Made by a program: the position numbers and the translations under genes
NCBI GenBank assembly: GCA_036346205.1
Contig: JARFJB010002468.1
Coordinates: 261,188 to 325,187, forward strand
Direction: 5' to 3'
Length of the DNA: 64,000 nt
Source: Vesta saturnalis
Lineage: Eukaryota; Arthropoda; Insecta; Coleoptera; Lampyridae
Shown here: positions 53,901-64,000 of the stretch, one piece after another
Numbering within the stretch: the first letter of the stretch is position 1
How the letters are laid out: every line of letters starts with the position of its first letter
Notes under the pieces: generated by a model
Told to the model about the DNA's origin: nothing
The model's input: only the letters and a program-made list of their open reading frames with translations
Database searches by the model: none

Positions 53901-56900
53901 GTCTGGTCTGTGTCTGTGTCTTGTCTGTCTGTGTCTGTGTCTGTGTCTTGTCTGTGTCTGTGTCTGTGTCTGTGTCTGTGTCTGTGTTCGTTCTGTGTCT
54001 TGTCTGTGTCTGTGTCTGTGTCTGTGTCTGTGCTGTGTCTGTTCTTGTCTGTTCTGTTGTGTTGTCTGTGTCTGTGTCTGTGTCTGTGCTGTGTCTGTTC
54101 TGTTCGTGTCTTGTGTCTGTGTCTGTGTCTGGCTGTGTCTGTGCTGTGTCTGTGTCTGTGTCTGTGTCTGTGTCTTGCTGTGTCTGTTCTGGTCTGTGTC
54201 TGTGTTGTGTCTGTGTCTGTGTCTGTTTGTTGTGTCTGTGTCTGTCTTTCTTTTGTCTGTGTCTGTGTCTGTGTCTTTCTGTGTCTGTGTCTGTGTCTTG
54301 TCTGTGTCTGTGTCTTGTCTGTTGTTCTGTGTCTGTGTCTTTGTTTGGTCTGGTCTGTTGTTTCTGTGGGTTCGTCTGTGTCTTGTTGTGTCTGTGTCTT
54401 TGTGTCTGTGTCTGTGTCTGTGTCTTGTTCTCTGTGTCTGTGTCTGTGTCTGTTGTTCTGTCTGTGTCTGGTCTGTGTCTGTTTGTCTTGTCTTGTCTGG
54501 TTGTTCTGTGTCTGTGTCTGTGTCTGTGTCTTGTCTGTGTTTGTCTGTGTTCTTTGTCTGTGTCTGTGTCTGTGTCTGTGTCTGTGTCTGTTGTCTGTTT
54601 GTCTGTGTCTGTCTGTGTCTGTGTCTTGTCTTTCTGTTCTGTTCTGTGTCTGTGTTGTGTCTGTTCTGTGTCTTTTCTGTTCTGTGTTCTTGTTGTGTCT
54701 GTTCTTGTCTGTGTCTTTGTGTCTTGTCTGTGTCTGTCTGTCTGTCTGTGTCTGTGTCTGCTTTTGTCTGTTCTGTGTCTGTGTTTTCTGTGTCTGTGTC
54801 TGTCTGTGTCTGTGTTGTGTCTGTGTCTGTGTCTTGTCTGTGTCTGTGTCTGTCTGTTCTGTCTTGTCTGTGTTGTGTCTGTGTCTGTGTTTGTTGTGTC
54901 TGTGTCTGTGTCTGTGTCTGTGTCTGTGTCTGTGTTCTGGTTGTGTCTGTTCTGTGTCTGTGTCTGTCTTGTCTGTGTCTGTTCTGTTCTTGTTGTGCTG
55001 TGTCTGTGTCTGTTCTGTGTCTGGTTCTCTGGTCTGTGTCTGTGTCTGTGTCTGTTGTGTTGTCTGTGTCTGTGCTGTGTCTTGTCTGTTCTGTGTCTGT
55101 GTCTGTGTCTTGTCTGTGTTCTGTGTCTGTGTCTGTGTCTTGTCTGTGTCTGTGTCTGTGTTGTGTTGTGTCTGTTCTGTGTCTGTTCTGTTCGTTCTGT
55201 GTCTGTGTCTTGTCTGTGTCTTTGTCGTGTTGTGTTGTGTCGTGTTGGTTGTGTCTTGTTGTGTCTGTGTCTGTGTCTGTGTCTGTGTCTGTGTCTGTCT
55301 GTGTCTTGTCTGTGTCTGTGTCTGTGTCTTTGTCTGTGTCTGTGTCTGTGTTTGTCTGTGTCTGTGTCTTTGTTTCTGTGTCTGTGTCTGTGTCTGTGTC
55401 TTTCTGTGTCTGTGTCTGTGTCTTTCGTGTCTGTGTCTGTGTCGTTCTGTGTCTTGTGTCTGTGTTGTGTCTGTGTCTGTGTCTGTTGTCTGTGTCTGTT
55501 TCTGTGTCTGTGTCTGTGTTTGTCTTGTTGTTCTGTGTCTGTGTCTGTTTGGTCTGTGTCTTGTTGTGTCTGTGTCTGTTCTGTCTTTGTGTCTGTGTCT
55601 GTGTTGTGTCTGTGTCTGTGTTGTGTCTGTGTCGTTGTGTCTGTGCTGTGTCTGTGTCTGTGTCTGTGTTGTCTGTGTCTGTTCTGTGTCTTGTCTGTTC
55701 TGTTCTGTTCTTGTCTGTGTCTGTGTCTTCTTGTCTGTGTTGTGTCTTGTCGTTCTGTGTCTGTGTCTGTGTCTGTTCTGTGTCTGTGTCTTGTGTCTGT
55801 GTCTGTGTCTGTGTCTGTTCTGTGTCTGTTCTGTGTCTTGTCTTGTCTGTGTCGTCGTGTGTGTCTTGTCTGTGTTTGTCTGTGTCTGTCTGTGTCTGTG
55901 TTTGTTGTCTGTGTCTGTTCTGTTCTGTGTCTGTGTCTGTGTCTGTGTCTGTGTCTGTCTGTTTGTTCTGTGTCTGTGTCGGTTGTGTTGGTCTGTGTCT
56001 GTTTGTCTGTGTTGTGTCTGTTCTGTGTTTGTGTCTGTTTGTTTTCTGTGTCTGTGTCTGTGTCTGTGTTGTGTCTTTGTGTCTGTGTCTGTGTCTGTGT
56101 CTTGTCGTGTCTGTTCGGTTCTGTTCTGTCTGTGTCTGTCTTTTGTCTGTGTCTTGTCTGTGTCTGTGTCTGTTCTGTTCTGTGTCTGTGTCTGTGTCTG
56201 TGTCTGTGTCTTTCTGTCTGTGTCTGTCTGTGTCTGTGTCTTGTTGTCTGTGTCTGTTTGTTCTGTGTCTGTGTTGTGTCTGTGTCTGGTCTGTGTCTTG
56301 TTCGTGTCTGTGTCGTTGTCTGTGTCTGTGTCTTTCTGTTCTGGTCTGTGTCTGTGTTTGTCTGTGTCTGTCTGTCTGTGTTGTTTGTCTGTGTCTGTGT
56401 TCTGTTCTGTTTGTCTGTGTCTTGTTTGTCTGTGTCTGTGTTTTTGTGTCTGTGTCTTGTTTGTCTGTCTGTGTCTGTGTCTGTGTCTGTGTCTGTTTGT
56501 ATTTCTGTGTCTTGTTGTCTGTGTTGTGTCTGTGTCTGTGTCGGTCTGTGTCTGTTCTGTTTGTGTCTGTGTCTGTGTCTTGTCTGTCTGTGTCTGTGTC
56601 TTTCTGTCTGTGTCTGTGTCTGTGTCTGTGTCTGTGTCTGTGTCTGTTTGGTCTGTGCTTTTTGTCGTGTCTGTGCTTGTCGTTGTGTCTGTGTTTTTGT
56701 GTCTGTGTTTTCTGTGTCTGTGTCTTGTCTGTGTCTGTGTCTGTGTTTGTCTTGTCTTTCTGTGTCTGTGTCTGTGCTGTCTGTTCTGTGCTGTGTCTGG
56801 TCTGTGTCTGTTTCGTGTCTGTGTTGTGTCTGGCCTGTGTTGTTCTGTGTCTGTGCTGTGTCTGTGTTTGTCTGTGTCTGTTCTGTGTCTGTGTCTGTGT

Positions 56901-57899
56901 TGTGTCTGTGTCTGTGTTGTTCTGTGTCTTGTCTGTTCTCGTTCTGGTCTGTGTCTGTTTCTGTGTCTGTGTCTGTTCTGTGTCTGTGTCTGTGTCTGTG
57001 TCTGTGTCTGTGTCTGTGTCTGTGTCTGTTGGGTCTTGTTTGTCTGTGTCTTGTTGTCTGTGTTTCCTGTGTCTGTGCTGTGTCTTGTCTGTGTCTGTGT
57101 CTTGTTGTCTGTCTGTGTCTGTGCTGTGTCTGTGTCTGTCTGTGTTTGTTGTCCTTTGGTGTGTCTGTGTCGGTCTGTTCTGTGTCTGGTTTGTTTCTGT
57201 GTCTGTGTCTGTGTGTCGGTCTGTGTCTTGTCTGTGTCTGTGTCTGTGTCTGTGTCTTGTCTGTGTCGTCTTTGTCTTGGTCTGTGTCTGTGTGTTCTTG
57301 TCTGTTGTTTGTTGTGTCTGTTTCTGTGTCTGTGTCTGTGTCTGGTCTGTGTCTGTGTCTGTGTCTGGTCTGTGTCGTGTCTTGTCTGTGTCTGTGTCTT
57401 GTCTGTGTCTGTATCTGTTGGTCCCTGTGTTTGCTGTTCTGTGTCTGTGTTTTGTGTTGTGTCTGTGTCTGTGTCTGTGTCTGTGTCTGTGTCTGTGTCT
57501 GTGTCTGTTTGTCTGTGTCTGTGTCTTGTTGGTTCTTGTCTGTGTCTGTGTCTGTGTCTGTTTTGTGTCTGTGTCTTGTCTGTGTCTGTGTCTGTGTCTG
57601 TGTCTGTGTCTGTGTCTGTGTCTGTCTGTGTCTGTTTGGTCTGTGTCTGTTCTTTTTCTTTGTCTGTGTCTGTGTTGTGTCTGGTCTGTGTCTTGTCTGG
57701 TCTGTTTGTGTTTTGTGTCTGTGTCTGTGTCTTTCTTGGTCTGTGTCTGTGTCTGTTGTCTTGTCTTGTCTTGTCTGTGTCGTGTCTGTGTCTGTTTTGT
57801 CTGTGTCTGTTTGTTGTGTCTGTGTCTGTGTCTGTGTTTGTCTGTTTGTTCTGTGTCTGTGTCTGTGTCTGTGTCTGTGTCTGTGTCTGTCTGTGTCTG

Positions 57900-59601
57900 T
57901 TCTGTGTTTGTCTGTTTTTTTTGGGGGGTCTGTGTCTTGTCTGTGTCTGGTCTGTGTCTGTGTCTGTGTCTGTGTCTTGTCTGTTCTGTGGGTTTTTGGT
58001 TCTGTGTTGTGTCTGTGTCTGTTGTTTGTTTGTTTGTTGTTTGTTTGTTTGTTCTGTCTTTCTGTGTTGTTCTGTTCTTGTTTGTTCTGTGTTGTGTCTG
58101 TGTTGTTCGTTCGGTTTGTCTGTGTCTTGTCTGTGTCTGTGTCTTGTCTGTTTGGTCTGTGTCTGGTTCTGTTTGGTTTTGTCTGTGTCTTGTCTGTGTC
58201 TGTGTCTGTTTGTGTTTTCTGTGTCTGTTTTTTTTTTTTTTTTTGTTTTGGTTGTGTCTGTGTTGTGTCTGTTTGTTTGGTTTTTTGTGTCTGTGTCTGT
58301 TTGTTGTTCTGTGTCTGTGTCTGTGTCTGTCTGTGTCTGTGTCTGTTTGTCTTGTCTGTGTTTGTCTTTCTGTGTTGTTCGTGTTTGTCGGTTTGTCTTG
58401 GTCTGTGTCTGTGTCTGTGTTTTTTGTTGTTTGTTTGTCTGTGTCTGTGTCTGTGTCTGTGTTGTGTCTGTCTGTGTTTGTCTGTTCTGTGTCTGTGTCT
58501 GTGTCGGTCTTGTTTGTTGTTTTTTTTTTTTTGTTGTGTTGTGTTGTGTCTGTGCTGTGTCTGGTCTGTGCGTCCCCGGGGGGTCTGTGTTGTGTCTTGT
58601 CTGTGTCTGTTGTGTCTGTGTCGTTCTGTGTCTGTGTCGTGTCTTGCTGTGTCTGTGTCTGTGTCTGTGTCTGTGTCTGTGTCTGTGTCTGTGTCTGTGT
58701 TTGTCTGTGTCTGTGTTTGGTCTGTGTCTGTCTGGTTTGTTTTCTGTGTCTGTGTCTGTGTTTGGGTTTTGTGTCTTGGTCTGGGGGGTTTTTTTTTTGT
58801 TCGTTCTTTTTTGGTTCTTGTCTTGTTGTGTGTCTGTGCTGTGTTTGTCTTTTGGGTTCTTTTTGGTTTTGGTCTGTGTCTGTGTCTTGTCTGTTTTTTG
58901 GCTTTTGTTTGTTTGTTTTTTGTTTTTTCTGTTTGTCTTGTTCTGTGTCTGTGTCTGTGTTGTGTCTTGTCTTCTTGGGCCCTGGTCTGTTCTGTGTCTG
59001 TTTTGGTCTGTGTCTTTTTGGTCTGGTCTGTTTGGGGTTTTTTTGTGTCTGTGTCTGTGTCTTTTGGTTGTTCTGTGTTGTGTCTGTGTCTGTGTCTGTT
59101 TTCTTTCTTGTCTGTTGTGTTGTGTTTTGTTGTGTTTTTTGGGGTTTGTCTTTTGGTTCTTTGGTGTCTTTTGTCTGTGTTTTTGTGTTTTCTGTGTTGT
59201 TCTGTGTCTGTCTGTGTCTGTGTTGTTCTGTGTCTGTTTTGTTGTCTGTGTCTGTGTCCCTTTTTTTGGTTTGTGTTGTCTTTTGTCTTTGTCTGTGTCT
59301 GTGTCTGGTTTTTTTTTTTTGGGGGGTGTCTTGTGTGTCTGTGTCTGTTTTTTTTTTGTTTGTTTGTTTGTCTGTGCTTTCTGTTTGTTTGTTTGTTTGT
59401 CTGTGTCTGTGTCGTGTCTGTGTCTGTGCCCTTTTGTGTCTGTGTCTGTGTCTGTTCTGTGTCTGTGTCTGTTTTTGCTGTGTCTTGTCTGTGGGGGTTT
59501 TGGTCTGTGTCTGGGTTTTTTTTGTTTGTTTGTTTTTGGTTTTGTTTGTTTGTTTGTTTGTTGTCTGTGTCTGTGTCTGTGTCGTGTCTGTTCTGTGTCT
59601 T

Positions 59602-59639
<38 letters not shown>

Positions 59640-61700
59640 TTTTTCGTTTTTTGTGTTTTCGTGTCTGTGTCTGTGTCTGTGCTTTTTGGTCTGTGTCTTT
59701 TGTCTGTGTTGTGTCTGTGCTGTTTTGGGGTTTTCTTGTCTGTGTTGTGTTTTGTTTTTTTTGTTTGGTTTTTTGTTTGGTTTTGGGTTTTTCTGTGTCT
59801 GTTCTGTGTCTTGGTTTTTGTCTGTTCTGTGTCTGTGTCTGTTTTGTTTGTTTTCTGTTCTGTTCTTTTTTTTCTTGTTTTCTTGGTCTTGGTTGTTTGT
59901 GTCTTTTTTTGGGGGTGTGTGTCTGTGTCTGTGTTGGTTGTGTCTGTTCTGCTTTTTGGTCTGTGTTGTGTTTGTGTCTGTTTGGGGTTTTGTGTTGTGG
60001 GGTTTGTCTTGGTCTTGTCTGTGTCTGTCTGTGTCTGTTTTTTTGGTCTGTTTTTGGGGTTCTGTGTCTGTTCTGTGTTGTCTGTTCTGTTTTTGTGTCT
60101 GGGGGGTTTTTTTTGTTTGTTTGTTTTCCTGTGTTTCTGTGTCTGTGTCCCTTTTTTTTTGTCTTGGGTCGTGTCTGTGTTTTTTTCTGGTTGTTTGTGT
60201 TGTGTTGTTTTTTTTGGTTTGTTTGTTTTGTTGTTGTCTGTGTCTGTTCGTCTGTGTTGTTTGTCTTGTCTTGTCTTGTCTGTGTCTTTTTGTCTTTGTC
60301 TGTGTTTTTGTCGTGTCTGTGTTGTGTCTGTGTCTGTGTCTGTGTTGTGTCTTGTCTTTCTGTTCTGGTTTGTTTGGTCTGTGTTGTGTCTTTTTGTGTC
60401 TGTTCTGTGTCTGTGTCTTGTCTGTGTCTGGTTCTGTGTCTGTGTCTGTCTGTGTTGTGTCTGTGTCTGTGTCTGTGTCTGTGTCTTGTCTGTGTCTTGT
60501 CTGTGTCTGTGTTGTGTCTGGTTCTGTGTCGGTCTGTGTCTGGTTTGTCTTGCTTGTCTGTGTCTGGTTTTGTCTGTTTCTGTGTCTGTGTCTGTGTCTG
60601 TGTCTGTCTGTGTCTGTGTCTTGTCTGTGTCTGTGTCTGTGTCTGGTTCTGTGTCTGTCTGTGTTGTGTCTGTGCTGTTCGGTTCTTGGTTTTTTTTTTG
60701 TTTTGTTTGTTTGGTCTGTTCCCTTTTTTTTTTTGTCTTGTCTGTGTCTGTGTCTTGTCTGTGTTCTGTGTCTGTGTCTGTGTCTGTGTCTGTTCGTGTC
60801 TTTTGTTCTGTGTCCCTTTTTTTTCTGTGTCTGTGTCTGTGTCTGTGTCTGTGTCTGTGTCTGTTTTTTTTTTTTTTTTTGTCTGTGTCTTGTTTTTTTT
60901 TTTTTTGTTGTGTTTGTGTCTGTTCTGTTTGTTTGTTCTGTGTCTGTGTTTCTGTGTTGTGTCTGTCTGTGTCTGGTTCTGTGTCTGGGGGTCTGTTCTG
61001 TGTCTTGTCTGGTCTGTGTCTGTTTGTGTCTGTGTCTTTTGTTTTGTCTGTGTCTGTGTCTGTTCTGTGTCTTTTGTGTCTGTGTTGTTGTGTCTTTCTT
61101 GTCTGTGTCTGTGTCTTTTGTTCTGTTGTTTGGTTTGTTTGTTTGTTTGTTTTGGTCTGTTGTTGTTTGTGTTTGTTCTGTGTTTGGGTCTGTTGTTTGT
61201 GTCTGTGTCTTGTCTGGTCTGTTCTTGTCTGTTTGTGTTGTGTCTGTGTTGTCTGTGTTGTTTGTGTCTTTTTTTTTTCTGTCTGTGTTGTTCTGGTTTT
61301 GTTTTTTGGTCTTTTTGTTTTTTTGTTGTGTTGTGTCTGTGTCTGTGTCTGTGTCTTGGTCTTGTTTGTTGTGTTTGTCTGTTCTGTGTTGTGTCTGTGT
61401 TTGTCTGTTGTGTTGTGTCTGTTCTGTGTCGTCTGTGTCTGTGTCTTTTTCTGTTCTGTTCTGGTCTGTGTCTGTGTCTGTGTCGGGTCTGTGTTGTTGT
61501 TTGTTGTGTCTGTGTCTGTGTCTGTCTTGTCTGGTCTTTTGGTTTTTTTGTTCTGGTCTGTGTCTGTGTCTGTTTTGTTCTTGTTGTTTGTCTGTGTCTG
61601 TTTTTTTTTTTTTCTGTGTTTTTTTTTTTTTGGTCTGTGTCTGTGTCTGTGTCTGTTTGGTCTGGTCTGTGTCTGTTTCTGTGTCTGTGTCTGTGTCTGT
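57900..61700. repeat. Homopolymer-rich, disturbed section of the hexamer array
   Basis: This part holds runs such as 36 consecutive T (59603-59638), repeated GGGGGG-TTTTTTTT and CCC-TTTTTTTT junctions, and several TTTG arrays (about 58,020, 59,350, 59,530 and 61,135). Clean TGTGTC units persist between them. The pattern may be real mutation but also looks like unresolved consensus in a low-complexity repeat. Confidence 0.8.
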
Positions 61701-63330
61701 GTCTTGGTTTTTGGGTCTTGGCTGTGTCTGTGTCTGTGTCTGTGTCTGTGTTCTGTTGTTGTGTCTGTGTCTGTGTCTGTGTCTGTGTCTGTGTTCCTGT
61801 GTCTGTGGCTGTGTCTGTCTTGTTGTGTCTGTGTCTGTGTCGTGTCTGTGTCTGTGTCTGTGTCTGTGTCTGTGTCTGTGTCTGTGTCTTGTCTGTGTCT
61901 TGTGTCTGTGTCTGTTTGTTCTGTGTCTGTGTCTGTGTCTGTGTCTGTTCTGTTCTGTGTCCCTGTGTCTGTGTCTGTGTCTGTGTCTGTGTTGTGTTGT
62001 GTTGTGTCTGTGTCTGTGTCTGTGTCTGTGTCTGTGTCTGTGTCTGTGTCTGTGTCTTTGTGTTTCTGTGTCGTGTCTGGTTGTGTCTGTGTCTGTGTCT
62101 GTGTCTTGTCTGTGTCTGTGTCTGGGTTGGTCTGTGTCTGTTTCTGTGTCTGTGTCTGTGTCTGTGTCTTGTCTGTGTCTGTGTCTGTGTCTGTGTCTTG
62201 TTGTGTCTTGTGTTCTGTTGTGTCTGTGTCTGTGTCTGTGTCTGTGTCTTGTGTCTGTGTCTTGTCTGTGTCTGTGTCTGTGTCTTGTCTGTGTCTGTGT
62301 CTGTCTGTGTCTGTGTCTGTGTCTGTGTCTGTTTCGTCTGTGTCTTGTCTGTCTGTGTCTTTGTCTGTCGTGTCTGTGTCTGTGTTTGTGTCTGTGTCTG
62401 TGTCTGTGTTGTTCTGTGTCTGTGCTGTGTCTGTCTGTGTCTGTCTGTGCTGTGTCTTTGTGTCTGTGTCTGTGTCTGTGTCTGTGTTTTGTCTGTTCTG
62501 TTCTGTGTCTGTGTCTGTGTCTGTGTCTTGTCTGTGTCTGTGTCTGTGTCTTGTCTGTGTCTGTCTGTGTCTGTGCTGTGTCTGTGTCTTTGTGTCTGTT
62601 CTGTGTCTTTGTCTGTGTCTGTGTCGTGTCTGTGTCTGTCTGTGTCTGTGTGTTGTGTTGTGTCTGTGTCTGTGTCTGTGTCTGTGTCTGTGTCTGTGTC
62701 TTGTGTGTCTGTGTCTGTGTTTGTTTGTCTGTGTCTGTGTCTTGTCTGTGTCTTGTCTGTGTTTGTCTGTGTTTCTGGTCTGTGTCTGTGTCTGTGTCTG
62801 TGTCTGTGTTGTGTCTGTGTCTGTGTCTGTGTCTGTGTCTGTGTCTGTGTCTGTGTCTCTGTCTGTGTCTATGTCTGGTCTGGTGTCTGTGTCTGTGTCT
62901 GTGTCTGTTGTCTGTGTCTGTGTCTGTGTCTGTGTCTGTGTCTGTGTCTGTGTCTGTGTCTGTGTCTGTGTCTGTGTCTGTGGTCTGATCTGTGTCTGTG
63001 TCTGTGTCTGTGTCTGTTGTCTGTCTGTGTCTGTGTCTGTGTCCTGTCTGTGTCTGTGTCTGTTCTGTGCCTGGCCTGTGCCTGTGCCTGTTCTGTGCCT
63101 GTGTCTGTATCTGTGTCTGTATCTTGTCTGTTCTGTGTCTGTGTCTGTGTCTGTCTGTCTGTGTCTGTGTTTGTCTCTGTGTCTGTGTCTGTGTCGGTCT
63201 GTGTCTGTGTCTGTGTCTGTGTCTGTGTCTGTGTCTGTGTCTGTGTCTGTATCTGTGCCTGGGTCTGTGTCTGTGTTTGTGACTGTGTCTGTGTCTGTGC
63301 TGTGTCTGTGTCTGTGCTCGTTCGGATGGG

Positions 63331-63570
63331 CGTGCGTGTGCTGTTGTGTTGTGTGCAGGTGCGTGCGTGTTGTGCGTCTGTGTGTGTGTCTGTGTGTCTG
63401 TGTCTGTGTGGGTGGGTGGGTGTTGGGCGTGTGGTGGGTATGGTGTGTCTGTGTCTGTGGTTGGGTGGGTGGGAGGTGCGTGGGTCGTGGTGCGTGTGCT
63501 GTGCTGGTGTGGTGGTGTGTGTGTCTGTGTGTGTGTGGTGTGGGGTGCGGGGAGCGGGTGAGCGTGTTGT

Positions 63571-63602
<32 letters not shown>

Positions 63603-63724
63603 TGTGTGTGTGTGTGTGTTGTGTGTGTGTGTGTGTGTGTGGTGTGTGGGTGTCTTTTGTGTGTGGTTGTGTGTTGTGTGTTGTGTTTGGTGTGTTGTGT
63701 TGTGTGTCTGTGTGTGTTTGTGTG

Positions 63725-63756
<32 letters not shown>

Positions 63757-64000
63757 TTGGGTGGGTGTGTGTGGGGTGCGGTGGTTGTGTGTGGTGTGTG
63801 TGTGTGGGTGTTGTGTGTGTGTGTGGTTTGTGTGTGTGTGGTGTGGTGTGTTGTGGTGTGGGTTTGGGTGGTTGGTGGGTGGGTGTTGTTGGTGGGGTGG
63901 CGGTGAGTTTGGCGTGTCGGTGGTGTGGGGGTGTGGTGTGGCGTGTGGTTGTGTTGTTGCGGTGCGGAGCTGTAGTCTTGTGCGTGTCGTTTTTCATGGG
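63331..64000. repeat. GT- and GGGT-rich tract to the window edge
   Basis: The hexamer gives way to (GT)n and GGGT-rich sequence. Four-tract G-quadruplex-type motifs occur at 63410-63427 (GGGTGGGTGGGTGTTGGG) and near 63,860-63,885. The long forward frames here are repeat artefacts. The last 50 bases are less repetitive (GCGGAGCTGTAGTCTTG), and no flank with unique sequence is reached with certainty. Confidence 0.85.

Larger units (their letters stand above)
47252..63330. repeat. (TGTGTC)n hexanucleotide satellite, about 16 kb
   Basis: The array is dominated by TGTGTC (complement GACACA) with point variants such as TGTGCC, TGTATC, TGTGAC and TGTCTC. The first 1.8 kb is regular, with mostly whole-unit variation and shared variant blocks. 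From about 49 kb rightward, single-base and partial-unit indels become frequent. From about 57.9 to 61.7 kb there are long T and G runs and TTTG expansions, after which the array becomes regular again to about 63.3 kb. The hexamer contains no stop codon in any of the six frames. It therefore yields open frames of thousands of codons (Cys-Val, Val-Ser and Cys-Leu forward; Asp-Thr, Thr-Gln and His-Arg reverse) that are not proteins. Confidence 0.97.

Noticed and set aside
47252..63330. CRISPR-like array
   Set aside because: No spacers; the repeat is a continuous hexamer in a eukaryotic context.
47203..63997. Open frames of up to 4,683 codons on the plus strand and 3,567 on the minus strand
   Set aside because: They are translations of the TGTGTC hexamer, which has no stop in any frame. 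Composition is pure dipeptide repeats and the frames overlap on both strands.

Overview
The window looks like a stretch of an AT-rich arthropod, most likely insect, nuclear genome. The evidence is the set of transposon families present: mariner-like elements, piggyBac, hAT, PIF/Harbinger, Crypton, an RTE-type LINE, Ty3/gypsy and a tRNA-derived SINE. There are no compact operons, and long AT-rich non-coding stretches lie between elements. A beetle or related order is only a guess. I see no convincing ordinary cellular gene. Nearly every coding trace is a decayed mobile-element protein broken by stops, frameshifts and deletions. Some breaks fall in homopolymers, so part of the damage could be consensus error from long-read assembly.

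Left part (1-19.3 kb). It opens with the 3' end of a pogo/Tigger-like transposase (1-729). Next is a hAT element on the minus strand (coding 1239-3602, 5' terminus at 5500), whose 3' end has been rearranged by an 83-bp duplication. A short piggyBac copy (6065-7189) is still bounded by TTAA and recognisable terminal repeats. After a CA microsatellite come a LINE fragment (11.64-12.78 kb), a strand-skewed non-coding block (13.3-15.7 kb), and two mariner-like transposases (16.44-17.46 and 18.44-19.34 kb). The second has lost its third catalytic segment.

Middle part (19.3-36.2 kb). A minus-strand Ty3/gypsy element (19.3-24.86 kb) has an internal deletion through the RT active site and RNase H, an altered integrase residue, and a threefold tandem repeat of its leader plus 5' gag. 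A tRNA-derived SINE (24.86-25.15 kb) abuts it. Next is a Crypton-type tyrosine recombinase (25785-26766) that keeps all its catalytic residues apart from one stop and one frameshift. It is flanked by a near-repeat of about 16 bp and, downstream, a perfect 54-bp palindrome. An older Crypton (32.95-33.39 kb, minus) is cut off where an RTE-type LINE (30.34-32.94 kb) begins. Both lie between two hAT pieces of matching order and strand (29.46-30.2 and 34.4-34.83 kb), which suggests nested insertion. A third piggyBac transposase follows (35.1-36.1 kb).

Right part (36.2-64 kb). A PIF/Harbinger transposase sits beside a convergent accessory ORF (38.6-40.8 kb). A split piggyBac copy has its C-terminal part at 42.2 kb and its N-terminal part and TTAA end at 45-46.1 kb. 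Between them lies a long inverted repeat (43865-44432). From 47.25 to about 63.3 kb the sequence is one hexanucleotide array, (TGTGTC)n. It has no stop codon in any frame and therefore gives spurious ORFs of thousands of codons. The array passes into a GT/GGGT-rich tract that runs to the window edge.
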